A stretch of 64,000 nucleotides of DNA. Source: Pilimelia columellifera. Its GTDB lineage: Bacteria; Actinomycetota; Actinomycetes; Mycobacteriales; Micromonosporaceae. The stretch is from NCBI RefSeq assembly GCF_039532605.1, contig NZ_BAAARY010000001.1, forward strand, positions 124,001 to 188,000, given 5' to 3'. A model generated the notes under the pieces. That model did not search any database. It was not told the DNA's origin and saw nothing but the letters and a program-made list of their open reading frames with translations. Of this stretch, positions 44,110 to 52,381 are shown in pieces (position 1 is the first letter of the stretch; every line of letters begins with the position of its first letter). Position numbers and translations under genes: made by a program.

Positions 44110-45236
44110 ACGGAGACGGTCTCCTTCGCGCTGGTCTTCTTCGCGGCGTACGCCGCGGCGGCCTCGCGGACCCAGGCGCCGTTGTCATGGGCGGCCTTGC
44201 GGTGGGCCATCCGCTGCCGGTTGCACGGGCCGTTGCCTCGGACGACGTCCATGAGCTCGTCGAAGTCCGGCTCGGTGTAATCGTGGTGACCGCGCTCGTC
44301 GTTCCAGCGCAGGCCGTCGTCGGGGAGAGTCAGGTTGAGGGCTTTGACCTGGTCGACGCACATGTCGACAAAGCGCTGCCGCAGCTCGTCGTTGGAGAAG
44401 CGTTTGATCTTCCAGGCCATCGACTGGGCTGAGTGGGTCGAGTCGGCGTCCGGCGGGCCGAACATCGCCAGCGATGGGTACCACCAGCGGTTCAGGGCGT
44501 CCTGGGCCATGGCCCGCTGCGCGGGCGTGCCATTGCCGAGCACGTGCATGATCTCGTAGCCCTGCCGCTGGTGGAAGGACTCCTCCTTGCAGACCCGGAT
44601 CATCGCGCGGGCGTACGGGCCATAGGAGCAGCGGCACAGCGGGACCTGGTTGACGATCGCCGCGCCGTCCACCAGCCAGCCGATGGCGCCGACGTCAGCC
44701 CAGCTCAGCGTCGGGTAGTTGAAGATCGAGCTGTACTTCTGCCGGCCGGAGATGAGCAGGTCGACCAGCTCTTCGCGGGTGATGCCCAGCGTCTCGGCGG
44801 CGGCGTAGAGATACAGGCCGTGGCCGGCCTCGTCCTGGACCTTGGCCAGCAGGATCGCCTTGCGCTTGAGCGAGGGCGCCCGGGTGATCCAGTTGCCCTC
44901 GGGCTGCATCCCGATGATCTCGGAGTGGGCGTGCTGGGCGATCTGCCGGATCAACGTCCTGCGGTACGCCTCGGGCATCCAGTCACGGGGCTCGATCTTC
45001 TGGTCGGCGGCGATGACGGCGTCGAAGTACGCCTGAAGCGCCGCCTCGTCGTCGCTGAGCGGCGGGGCGGCGTCGCCGACCCGGCGCGCGGCGGCCTCGG
45101 CCAGCGCGGACTCAGCCGCGGCGACCTCGCCGAGCAGGCCCTCGCGGGCGGCGGCGTGCGCGTAGTCGGGATCGTCCGTGCCGCGGTTGGCCGCAGCGGC
45201 CGGCCGCTGGTCAGGATCGAAATCGTTGCCGTACAC
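44106..45236 (-). CDS. paaA: Phenylacetyl-CoA epoxidase catalytic subunit with extended N-terminus
   Basis: This is the di-iron oxygenase subunit that epoxidises phenylacetyl-CoA. Metal-ligand motifs E-xx-H are present as 'VQDEAGHGLYLY' and 'KEESFHQRQGYE'; 'HSEIIGMQPEGNWITRAP' is a family signature. At 376 residues it is longer than the E. coli protein (309). The extra part is an N-terminal Ala/Asp-rich stretch of about 65 residues before 'IEPRDWMPEAYRR'. GTG 45236 (V-Y-G-N-D-F-D) matches the usual actinobacterial N-terminus but lies inside an inverted repeat and has no clear ribosome site. Confidence 0.92.
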   Translation of the reverse strand: MYGNDFDPDQRPAAAANRGTDDPDYAHAAAREGLLGEVAAAESALAEAAARRVGDAAPPLSDDEAALQAYFDAVIAADQKIEPRDWMPEAYRRTLIRQIAQHAHSEIIGMQPEGNWITRAPSLKRKAILLAKVQDEAGHGLYLYAAAETLGITREELVDLLISGRQKYSSIFNYPTLSWADVGAIGWLVDGAAIVNQVPLCRCSYGPYARAMIRVCKEESFHQRQGYEIMHVLGNGTPAQRAMAQDALNRWWYPSLAMFGPPDADSTHSAQSMAWKIKRFSNDELRQRFVDMCVDQVKALNLTLPDDGLRWNDERGHHDYTEPDFDELMDVVRGNGPCNRQRMAHRKAAHDNGAWVREAAAAYAAKKTSAKETVSV

Positions 45237-45260
45237 CCGCCAAGTGTTACAGGCGGGTGT
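45233..45260 (-). promoter_or_regulatory. Perfect inverted repeat at the paaA start
   Basis: ACACCCGCC (45233-45241) and GGCGGGTGT (45252-45260) are perfect nine-base arms around a ten-base centre. The predicted GTG start of paaA lies inside the left arm. It could be the operator of a paa repressor or an RNA hairpin that controls initiation. Confidence 0.5.
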
Positions 45261-45352
45261 CCATCTCGCCAAGAGGTGTCACAAGGCGCATCGTCGCCGG
45301 CCCCCGATCGGCCAGACATCACGATCGAATCGCCCTACCCCCTCCCGGGCGC

Positions 45353-45382
45353 TGTCAGCCGGCGACGCGCCATGCGTAGACT
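45353..45382 (+). promoter_or_regulatory. Possible housekeeping promoter of the beta-lactamase-fold gene
   Basis: TGTCAG (45353-45358), an 18-base spacer and TAGACT (45377-45382) stand 43 bases before the ATG at 45425. They resemble -35 and -10 elements of the vegetative sigma factor. This is the only plausible plus-strand promoter I see in the 188-base divergent gap. Confidence 0.35.
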
Positions 45383-45424
45383 TGAATTTCACTCTTCCCC
45401 CGTACTCCCCCGGAGCCTTCCTCC

Positions 45425-46363
45425 ATGCATCGCCGCACCCGGTCGGCGTCCCGCGCCGCATCTCGGACCCCTCGCGTGGTCCTCTCCGGCGCGCTGCTGC
45501 TCACCGTGAGTCTGCTCGCCGTCGCCGGCATGCGGTTCATTCCGGGCGCTCCCTTGCAGGCCGCGCCCCGCTGGCTCGGCGGTGGGCAGTCGACCCCCGG
45601 GCAGGCCGCGCCGGGGCAGGCCGGCGAGGGCGCCGGACGTCCCACCGTGGCCCCGTCGCCGAGCCCGTCGCCGTTGGCTGTCCGGCCCGGCCCGGTGAAG
45701 ATCACCGGGGCCCGGTTCGCCGAGTGGGCGTTGCTCGACCACCGCACCGGCGAGGTCTACGGATCGAAACGGATGAGCGCCACCAGCCATACCGCGTCCC
45801 TGGTCAAAGCGTGGATCGCCGCGGACTACCTACGCCGCGTCGACGAAGCCGGTCGCGAGCCCAGCGTCACACGGCTCCGCCAGCTGAGCACCATGATCCG
45901 CGACAGCGACAACGACACCGCGATCGAACTGTACGAGATCAACGGCGGCCTCAGCTCCGGCGAACGCATGATCGCCAGCTGCGGGATGACGGACAGCCGC
46001 AGCGACGCCAACTGGAGCCTCATCAGGCTCTCCCCTCGCGATGTCGCGCGCCTCGGCGGCTGCATCGCCGACGGCCGAGCCGCCGGCAGGGCGTGGACGT
46101 CCTGGCTGCTCCAGGAGATGCGCCTGGTCCGCGGCGTCGGGGATTTTGGAGTCCGTAAGGCGTTCCCGGCCAGCGCCAGGGAAACCATCGCCATCAAGAA
46201 CGGCTGGGTCGTCCGCGACGACTCCGGCCTGTACGAGGTCAACTGTCTGGCGGTGGGCGACGGGTGGAGCGTCGGGGTGATGACCCGGTACCCCGCGGCG
46301 CTCGACTACACCCACGGCGCGGCGATCTGCCAGAGCGTCGGCGCCCAACTTCGCGTCCGCTGA
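45425..46363 (+). CDS. Exported serine beta-lactamase-fold protein (penicillin-binding-like)
   Basis: The 312-residue protein has an N-terminal membrane or signal segment (about 18-36) and a Pro/Ser-rich linker. Its beta-lactamase-like domain shows the nucleophile motif S125-LV-K128, the second motif S161-D-N163, and K258-N-G where class A enzymes have KTG. It may be a D-alanyl carboxypeptidase-like or degenerate lactamase; activity is uncertain because of the altered third motif. ATG 45425 lies after a GGAG-like purine run. Confidence 0.78.
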   Translation: MHRRTRSASRAASRTPRVVLSGALLLTVSLLAVAGMRFIPGAPLQAAPRWLGGGQSTPGQAAPGQAGEGAGRPTVAPSPSPSPLAVRPGPVKITGARFAEWALLDHRTGEVYGSKRMSATSHTASLVKAWIAADYLRRVDEAGREPSVTRLRQLSTMIRDSDNDTAIELYEINGGLSSGERMIASCGMTDSRSDANWSLIRLSPRDVARLGGCIADGRAAGRAWTSWLLQEMRLVRGVGDFGVRKAFPASARETIAIKNGWVVRDDSGLYEVNCLAVGDGWSVGVMTRYPAALDYTHGAAICQSVGAQLRVR

Positions 46364-46371
46364 CCCTCCGC

Positions 46372-46389
46372 TGGCCCAGGATCGGGCCA
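46372..46389. terminator. Hairpin between convergent beta-lactamase-fold and kinase genes
   Basis: TGGCCC (46372-46377) and GGGCCA (46384-46389) pair perfectly around a six-base loop in the 28-base gap between convergent genes, placing it as a bidirectional terminator. Confidence 0.5.
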
Positions 46390-46391
46390 CG

Positions 46392-47711
46392 TCAGCCGCG
46401 CTCGTGCTGGTCGACGAGCGTGAAATGGATGGTGGTCCCACCGCCGGGGGTCTCGTCGGCCCGGATCTGGCCGCCGTGGCGCTCGACGATCCGCTGGCAG
46501 GTGGCCAACCCGATGCCGTGCCCGCCGACCTTGGTGTTGAGCCGGCTGAACATGGTGAAGATCCTGGCTCGGTCGTCGGCCGGGATGCCGGACCCGTTGT
46601 CGGCGACCGCGACCTCGCAACCGCCATCGACGCGACGGCCAACGATGGTGATCCGCGGCGGTCGATCCGGATCGCTGAACTTCACCGCGTTGGCGATGAG
46701 GTTTTGCAACAGCTGCCGTACCAGGACCGGGTCGCACAAGACCACCGGCAACTCGCCGACGACCTCGACCCTGGCGTCGACCACCGCCAGGCACGGTTGG
46801 ACATCCTCGAGGACCATCCCGACCAGGTCGCCCAGGGACGTAGGGACCGCCCGCAGAACCGTGGCGCCGGCCTGCGCGTAGCCGAGCAGCGAGTTGATGA
46901 GTTCGTCCATCCGGTAGGTCGCGTTGCGCATGGTCGCGAGCCAACCCAGGGCGGGCGCGTCCAACCGGTCCCGGTACGAGTGGGCCATCTCCTCCAGGTA
47001 ACCGCCGATCACCGCCAACGGCGCCTTGAGATCGTGGCTGGCCACGGCGGCGAAGGCCTGCAACTCCTCGTTCGAACGGCGCAGGTCGTTCACCGTGGCG
47101 TCGAGCTGGCGGGTGCGCAACGAGAGGTCCGCATGCACCTGTTGGAGCTCGGTGTGCGCGCGTGCCAGGGCCATCCGGGCCGCTTCAGCCTGGTCGGCCA
47201 GCTCCCGTTCGATCCGCGCCTGCCGGCGACGCTCGAACAGCGCGACCACGACCATCGCCAGGTCCTCCAGCCGGCCCCGCTGCTCCTGGTCCAGGTGCCC
47301 GGCGACGGCGTCGAACACGCACAGGGTCCCCAGCGCGTGTCCGGTCGGAGTGACCAGCGGCGCCGCGGCGTACAGTCGGACGGCGTCGATCCGACCGTCG
47401 ACCCAGGGGTTGGCGGCGAAGCGCGGGTCAGCGCTGGCGTCGGGCGCGTGAACGAAGCCGCCGACAGCAAGGCTGATGGCGCACATCGACTCGGCGCGGG
47501 GCGAGTCCGCGCCCTGGAAACCGACGGTGGTGATCTGGCACTGGCGGGTCGCGTCGATGAGGTTGATCGTGGCGGTGGAAACGCCGGCGACGGCTGCGGC
47601 CGCCCGTAGCACCGCCTCCAGCTCGCGGTCGGCAGGCGCGTCGAGCAGCCCGTACTCATGTAGCTCGGCGATACGCGCGGGATCATCCAGAATTGTCACG
47701 GCTGGCGTCAC
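46392..47711 (-). CDS. Orphan soluble sensor histidine kinase with GAF domain
   Basis: The 439-residue kinase has an N-terminal GAF domain (about 20-160, 'INLIDATRQCQITTVGFQG'), a coiled coil (165-215), a HisKA box with H226 ('AVASHDLKAPLAVIGGY'), and HATPase motifs 'NLIANAVKFSD', 'VADNGSGIP' and 'GGHGIGLATC'. No transmembrane helix is seen, so the signal is intracellular. No response regulator is adjacent. It starts at GTG 47711, 23 bases after mqnA ends, so it may be transcribed with mqnA. Confidence 0.9.
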   Translation of the reverse strand: MTPAVTILDDPARIAELHEYGLLDAPADRELEAVLRAAAAVAGVSTATINLIDATRQCQITTVGFQGADSPRAESMCAISLAVGGFVHAPDASADPRFAANPWVDGRIDAVRLYAAAPLVTPTGHALGTLCVFDAVAGHLDQEQRGRLEDLAMVVVALFERRRQARIERELADQAEAARMALARAHTELQQVHADLSLRTRQLDATVNDLRRSNEELQAFAAVASHDLKAPLAVIGGYLEEMAHSYRDRLDAPALGWLATMRNATYRMDELINSLLGYAQAGATVLRAVPTSLGDLVGMVLEDVQPCLAVVDARVEVVGELPVVLCDPVLVRQLLQNLIANAVKFSDPDRPPRITIVGRRVDGGCEVAVADNGSGIPADDRARIFTMFSRLNTKVGGHGIGLATCQRIVERHGGQIRADETPGGGTTIHFTLVDQHERG

Positions 47712-47734
47712 ACGCCAAGTGTGCCTCAGAAACG

Positions 47735-48589
47735 TCAGGGCACGGGGTCGTCTATGAAGCGCGGGCCGTTGGCCGGAAGCTGCGGCGCCTCTCCGGCGCG
47801 CGCGGCCCGGCGTGCGAACTCCCGCAGTCCAGCGACCTGACGGTCCCCGAGCGAGAAGTCGATCGCCCGGAAGTAGGCCGCCAGCGCGCCAGCGTCAAAC
47901 TGCTCCCAGCGGGCGGCGGCCGCCGCGATCTCGTCGAGCGCTCCCAGCGACAGGTCCCGCGAGCGCAGGAACGCCTCGTGCACGTCCTTGACCAGACCCG
48001 GGTGCGCCACGGCGAACTCCCGCCGGACCGCCCAGACCGCGAAGACCATCGGCAGGCCGGTCCAGTCCCGCCACAGCTGACCCAGGTCGAGCACCTGGAG
48101 CCCGGCCGGGGCGTCGTGCCAGGCGCGCAACGCCACGTCTCCGATGAGGACGCCGGCGTCGGCTTCCAACATCATTTGCGTGAGGTCGGGCGGGCAACGG
48201 AAGTACGCGGGCCGGACGCCGTGCCGCTCAGCCAGCAGCATCTGGGCCAGCAGGACGCCGGTCCGCGAGGTGGAGCCGAGGGCGACCCGTGCGCCGTCGA
48301 GCTGGTCCAGGGGTCGGGACGTCACCAGGTTGACTGACAGCACCGGGCCGTCGCTGCCCACCGCTAGATCCGGCAACAGCAGCAGGTCGTCGGCGTTGCG
48401 CAGGTACTCCACCAGCGAGATGGGACCGATGTCCAGGTCGCCGGCGACGAGCGCGGCGTTGAGCTGGTCCGGGGAGTCCTTGTGAAGCTCGACGTCGATA
48501 AGCGCGCCGGAACGCATGAGACCCCAGTACAGGGGCAGACAGTTGAGGAACTGGATGTGACCGACCCGCGGCCGTTGGAGCCGGCTCAT
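47735..48589 (-). CDS. mqnA: Chorismate dehydratase (menaquinone pathway)
   Basis: The 284-residue periplasmic-binding-protein-fold enzyme begins 'RVGHIQFLNCLPLYWGL', the MqnA signature, and contains 'DIGPISLVEYLRNADDLLLL'. It dehydrates chorismate to 3-enolpyruvylbenzoate, the first committed step of the futalosine route. ATG 48589 follows GGCGGG. It is divergent from the cobalamin-binding protein gene across 242 bases. Confidence 0.94.
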   Translation of the reverse strand: MSRLQRPRVGHIQFLNCLPLYWGLMRSGALIDVELHKDSPDQLNAALVAGDLDIGPISLVEYLRNADDLLLLPDLAVGSDGPVLSVNLVTSRPLDQLDGARVALGSTSRTGVLLAQMLLAERHGVRPAYFRCPPDLTQMMLEADAGVLIGDVALRAWHDAPAGLQVLDLGQLWRDWTGLPMVFAVWAVRREFAVAHPGLVKDVHEAFLRSRDLSLGALDEIAAAAARWEQFDAGALAAYFRAIDFSLGDRQVAGLREFARRAARAGEAPQLPANGPRFIDDPVP

Positions 48590-48699
48590 CCCGCCAACGG
48601 TAGTCGGACGCCGTCGTGGCCACCCGGTGACCCTTCCACCTGCGGCTCTGGTCGCCCGGCTTCGCTCGCGTCAGGACGCCGTCGTTTGCTACGTTGGAA

Positions 48700-48715
48700 G
48701 ATGCCAAAAGGCATC
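48700..48715 (+). promoter_or_regulatory. Inverted repeat upstream of the cobalamin-binding protein gene
   Basis: GATGCC (48700-48705) and GGCATC (48710-48715) are perfect six-base arms with AAAA between. A further ATGCC follows at 48719. It lies in the 242-base divergent region (48590-48831) just after a -10-like TACGTT, where a repressor could act. Nothing else is evident in that stretch. Confidence 0.45.
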
Positions 48716-48831
48716 AAAATGCCAGAAAACTCCGACCTTTGGCGCCCGGTAGGCAGAGGTCCGGTCCCGTCCCCCGCGCCAAGCACAGGCCCCGCAATGG
48801 CCCAGCTCGGCGGCCGATGGAAGGGGCGACC

Positions 48832-49911
48832 ATGGCTCTCATCACCAATGACGACCAGCAGACCCTGCTGAGGCACCTCACCGAGCCCGACGAGGACGCG
48901 GCCCTCGGCCAGGTCCGGGGGTGCCTCGACGCGGGAATCCCACCGGAGCGGCTGCTGGTCGAGCTGGTCGCGCCGGCTCTGGCACGGGTCGGCGATCGGT
49001 GGCAACGCGACCAGCTGTCGGTGGCCGACGAGCATGTCGCCAGCTACATCAGCGAACGACTCCTCGCCGCCATCGTCGAACGTAACCACCCCACGCCCAC
49101 CGGGCGTGGTGATCTCATCGTCGCCTGCGCGGAGGGCGAATGGCACGCCCTCCCGGCCAGGATCGTGAGCGATGTCCTGCGCCTGCGCGGCTGGCAGGTG
49201 CGGTTCCTCGGGGCCTGCGTGCCGGTCAGCGACATCGGCCCGTACCTTGCCGACGTACGGCCGGCCGGCGCCCTCTTCTCCGCCACCATGTCCAGCCGGC
49301 TCCCCGAAGTGCGACGGGCCGTGCAGGTATGCCACCACGCCGGGGTGCCGACGCTCGTCGGTGGCGCCGCCCTCGGCGCCGCCGGCCGGCTGACGTACCG
49401 GATCGGCGCTGACGCCTGGGCGCCGGACGCCCTGGCCGCCGCCGACCTCCTCGAAGAATGGCCACCCCCGCTCGCTCGCAAGCACATCGAGCCATCGGCG
49501 AACGACGAGCACGCCCGACTCAGCCGGGACCGCTGGCGCCTGGTGGACCAGGTCATCAAGATCCTCATCCAGCGGTACCCCGCGCTGCGTCGCTTCTCCC
49601 CCGAGCGGTTGGAGAACGCCATCGACGAGCTCGACCGGATCGTCGACTTCCTCACCAGCGCCGTCTGCCTCGACGACGACCACGTGTTCACCGAGTACGT
49701 CCAGTGGCTGGTGGAGGTATGCGTCACCCACCGCGAGCCCGTCGCCCTGGTGGAGCTGGCCCTGCAGGCGCTGACGGAGCAGCTCGGCGACCGTCCGCGC
49801 ACCCAGCGCGTCCTCACCGCGGGCGTGACGGCCGCGCACACGACGCGCCACCGGACCGACGGTCCGTACACCTCACAGCTGGTGGGCTCAAACGGTCAAC
49901 GCGACCGGTAA
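48832..49911 (+). CDS. Cobalamin-binding, CarH-like photosensory domain protein without DNA-binding domain
   Basis: The 359-residue protein has a four-helix cap ending in W57-x9-E67-H68, the motif that defines CarH-type adenosylcobalamin photosensors. A B12-binding Rossmann domain (about 92-205) follows, with a candidate lower-axial His105 (GEWHALP) and 'LVGGAALG'. Residues 225-320 form an extra helical domain that I do not recognise. There is no MerR-type N-terminus, so output must come from the C-terminal domain or a partner. ATG 48832 follows AAGGGG; ATG 48817 is an alternative. Its 3' end overlaps the convergent helR gene by 24 bases. Confidence 0.82.
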   Translation: MALITNDDQQTLLRHLTEPDEDAALGQVRGCLDAGIPPERLLVELVAPALARVGDRWQRDQLSVADEHVASYISERLLAAIVERNHPTPTGRGDLIVACAEGEWHALPARIVSDVLRLRGWQVRFLGACVPVSDIGPYLADVRPAGALFSATMSSRLPEVRRAVQVCHHAGVPTLVGGAALGAAGRLTYRIGADAWAPDALAAADLLEEWPPPLARKHIEPSANDEHARLSRDRWRLVDQVIKILIQRYPALRRFSPERLENAIDELDRIVDFLTSAVCLDDDHVFTEYVQWLVEVCVTHREPVALVELALQALTEQLGDRPRTQRVLTAGVTAAHTTRHRTDGPYTSQLVGSNGQRDR

Positions 49912-51948
49912 CGGCTCGGTGTGCAGGATGCTCAGCCGGGACACCGCGCGGGTGAGGACAACATAGAGGCGGTGCAGTCCGCGCTCCTCCGCTCCGACGA
50001 TGACAGCCGGCTCGACGACGACGACGTGGTCGTACTCCAGACCCTTCGCGACGGTCGCCGGCACCACCGCGAGCGGCCCACCGACCTCCACGCCGGGCGT
50101 CTCGCCAGCGGCCGTCAGGGCGTCACGGAGCCCGGCGGCCAGGGCGTCGGGGGCGATCACGCCGATCGACCCCGGCTGCTGCCCGGCCCGCCGCACCTCA
50201 GCCACGACGGCCGTGGTCAGGTCGTCGACGGCGGTGATGGTCAACTCGCCGTCGTGGCGCAGCGACACCCCGCCGGGAACGTTGACGCCGAGGAAGGGCA
50301 GGAGACGGTTCGCCAGCTCCACCACCACATGTGGGACTCGGAAACCGGTGGTCAACGGAACGATCCCGGCGTCCGGCTTGCCCAGATGGGCCATGGTGTC
50401 GGCCCAGTCCGCGGCGGCCCACGGGCTGGTGCCCTGGGCCAGGTCGCCGAGGACGGTGACCGAGCCGTGCGGGGTGCGTCGGGCGATCGCCCGGCACTGC
50501 ATCGGCGACAGATCCTGGGCTTCGTCGAGGATGACGTGGCCGAGGCTCGCCGGCCGTTCGATCAGTCCGGCGAGCTCGTCGAGCAGCACCATGTCGGCGG
50601 CGCTCCACCTCGCCGACCTCGGGGTGCGGGCCGGCTTCGCCCAGACCAGCGCCGCCTGCTCCGCATCGGTGAGGAGGCCGCCGGCAGCCGCGGCCAGCCG
50701 GCGCGCGTCTGACAGCAGCTCCCACAACAGCCTCTCTGGCGTCGCCGCCGGCCAGCAGCCGTCGAGGAACTCGGCCACCGGCTTCGACCTGCCCATCCGG
50801 CGCTGCCACGCCTCGGTCGGCGACTCCCCGGCGCGGGACTCAGCCTGCAACTGCAGCAACGCGACAACCCGCGCCCGGACCCGGTCCCGTCCCAGCGCGT
50901 ACGGCAGACCCTCCCGGCGGACGTCATCGACGATCCGGGCCAGCACCCCGGCGTCGACGCGCCACCGGTACGAGCCGTCGGAGACCTGGATCGGCCCCTC
51001 CGGCCGGGTCACCTTCGCCCACAACGCCCGGCGCAGCACCTCAGCCATCCGAGCGTCGTGCTTGATGACCTGCGATGTGGCGCCGTCCGCGCCGCGCGCC
51101 GGGCCACGGGCGATCACCTCGTCGATCGTGGACTGCGCGACCTCCAGCTCGCCCAGCGCCGGCAGCACGGCGGCGATGTACCCGAGGAACGCGGAGTTCG
51201 GGCCGACGATGAGCACACCCGAGCGCCGCAGGCGTTCCCGGTGCAGATACAGCAGAAACGCCGCCCGGTGCAGGCCCACGGCGGTTTTGCCGGTGCCGGG
51301 CGCTCCCTGGACACAGATGCTCACCTCCAACGGGGCCCGGACCAGCTCGTCCTGCTCGGGTTGGATCGTGGCGACGATGTCACGCATCGGCCCGACGCGA
51401 GGCCGCTCGATCTCCTCGGTGAGCAAGCGGCTCGCCGAGCCCAGCTCCTGTCCCAGGCTCAGCCGCTCGTCCTCGAAGCTGGTGAGCCGACCGTCGTTGA
51501 AACCGAACCGGCGACGCGTCGTCACGCCCAACCGGGCGGACGCGCTGGCCCGGTAGAACGTGCGCGACAGCGGCGCCCGCCAGTCCAGCACCATCGGCTC
51601 GCCAGCATCGTCGGACACATGCCGGCGGCCCACGTAGAACCTGCCCCTGACCACCTCGCCGTGCTCGGCGCCGGTGTCATCGGCGACGGTGGCGCCGTCA
51701 AGGTCGAGGCGACCGAAGAACAGCGGCGTGGTCTGACTGTCGGCCAGCTCCGCCACCCGGCGGGCCAGGGCGATGCCGAGCATCTCGGCGGCGAACGGGT
51801 CCCCGGCGACGGTGTGGCCGGCGGCGTACATCTGCTCGGCCCGCATCCGCATGGCGTGCAGCGCGGCGCGGGAGGCAGCGAGGTGGTCGCGCTCAGCGGT
51901 CAACTCAGTGTGGAGGTCCTGGGCCGGCGTGTGGGTGGGCTCGGTCAT
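49888..51948 (-). CDS. helR: HelR/HelD-type RNA polymerase recycling ATPase
   Basis: The 686-residue UvrD/HelD-like motor has Walker A 'GAPGTGKTAVGLHRAAF' (Lys221), 'VILDEAQDLSPMQC', 'TTGFRVPHVVVELANRLLP' and the C-terminal 'RLYVVLTRAVSRL'. The N-terminal coiled coil (about 10-70) is the RNA polymerase-probing arm. Actinobacterial HelR displaces rifamycins from RNA polymerase and confers resistance (family knowledge). ATG 51948 is preferred over an upstream in-frame start. The 159 bases upstream hold a possible TAATGT -10 element; I could not confirm a rifamycin-associated element. Confidence 0.88.
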   Translation of the reverse strand: MTEPTHTPAQDLHTELTAERDHLAASRAALHAMRMRAEQMYAAGHTVAGDPFAAEMLGIALARRVAELADSQTTPLFFGRLDLDGATVADDTGAEHGEVVRGRFYVGRRHVSDDAGEPMVLDWRAPLSRTFYRASASARLGVTTRRRFGFNDGRLTSFEDERLSLGQELGSASRLLTEEIERPRVGPMRDIVATIQPEQDELVRAPLEVSICVQGAPGTGKTAVGLHRAAFLLYLHRERLRRSGVLIVGPNSAFLGYIAAVLPALGELEVAQSTIDEVIARGPARGADGATSQVIKHDARMAEVLRRALWAKVTRPEGPIQVSDGSYRWRVDAGVLARIVDDVRREGLPYALGRDRVRARVVALLQLQAESRAGESPTEAWQRRMGRSKPVAEFLDGCWPAATPERLLWELLSDARRLAAAAGGLLTDAEQAALVWAKPARTPRSARWSAADMVLLDELAGLIERPASLGHVILDEAQDLSPMQCRAIARRTPHGSVTVLGDLAQGTSPWAAADWADTMAHLGKPDAGIVPLTTGFRVPHVVVELANRLLPFLGVNVPGGVSLRHDGELTITAVDDLTTAVVAEVRRAGQQPGSIGVIAPDALAAGLRDALTAAGETPGVEVGGPLAVVPATVAKGLEYDHVVVVEPAVIVGAEERGLHRLYVVLTRAVSRLSILHTEPLPVALTV

Positions 51949-52107
51949 CGTGGGGCACCCCCGGGTCGTGACGTCGTGACCTGGGCCGATCACATTAGTG
52001 CTGGCGCACCCCCTGGAGCCAGCGAATTGCGCATGACCGGCACGGGCCCGCCACCCCGGTCGCCGACGTCGCCGCCACCGGCGTCGATCTTTTGAACCCT
52101 TTCGACA

Positions 52108-52374
52108 CTATTTAGAGGCGTCGGCGGGAGCGTCCTCGCCGGCCAGCGCGGCGCGCAGTTTGGCCTTCTGCTCACGCCGTCGGTCGGCCGCGACCGCCCA
52201 CTCCTCGGCGACCTGCTCCCGGAGCCGGCGCAGCACGAAGTACGACGCCGCCGCCGACACCAGAATCGCGATCATCAGCTTGACGAACAGGTCCAGCGGC
52301 AACGGCATCATCGCCGCGGCGATACCGACGAACAGCGCCAGCCTGGCCACTGTGTACTTCACCGAAGCGCTCAC
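52108..52374 (-). CDS. DUF4229 small membrane protein
   Basis: The 88-residue protein has two transmembrane helices (about 8-25 and 30-47) followed by a charged, helical cytoplasmic tail ('LREQVAEEWAVAADRRREQK'). This matches DUF4229. It starts at GTG 52374, seven bases after the preceding gene, and ends an operon with mqnE. Function is unknown. Confidence 0.8.
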   Translation of the reverse strand: MSASVKYTVARLALFVGIAAAMMPLPLDLFVKLMIAILVSAAASYFVLRRLREQVAEEWAVAADRRREQKAKLRAALAGEDAPADASK

Positions 52375-52381
52375 TGGCGGC

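Noticed and set aside
51949..52107. Rifamycin-associated element upstream of helR
   Set aside because: A CTGGC/GCCAG repeat is present, but I cannot match it reliably to the RAE consensus from memory.
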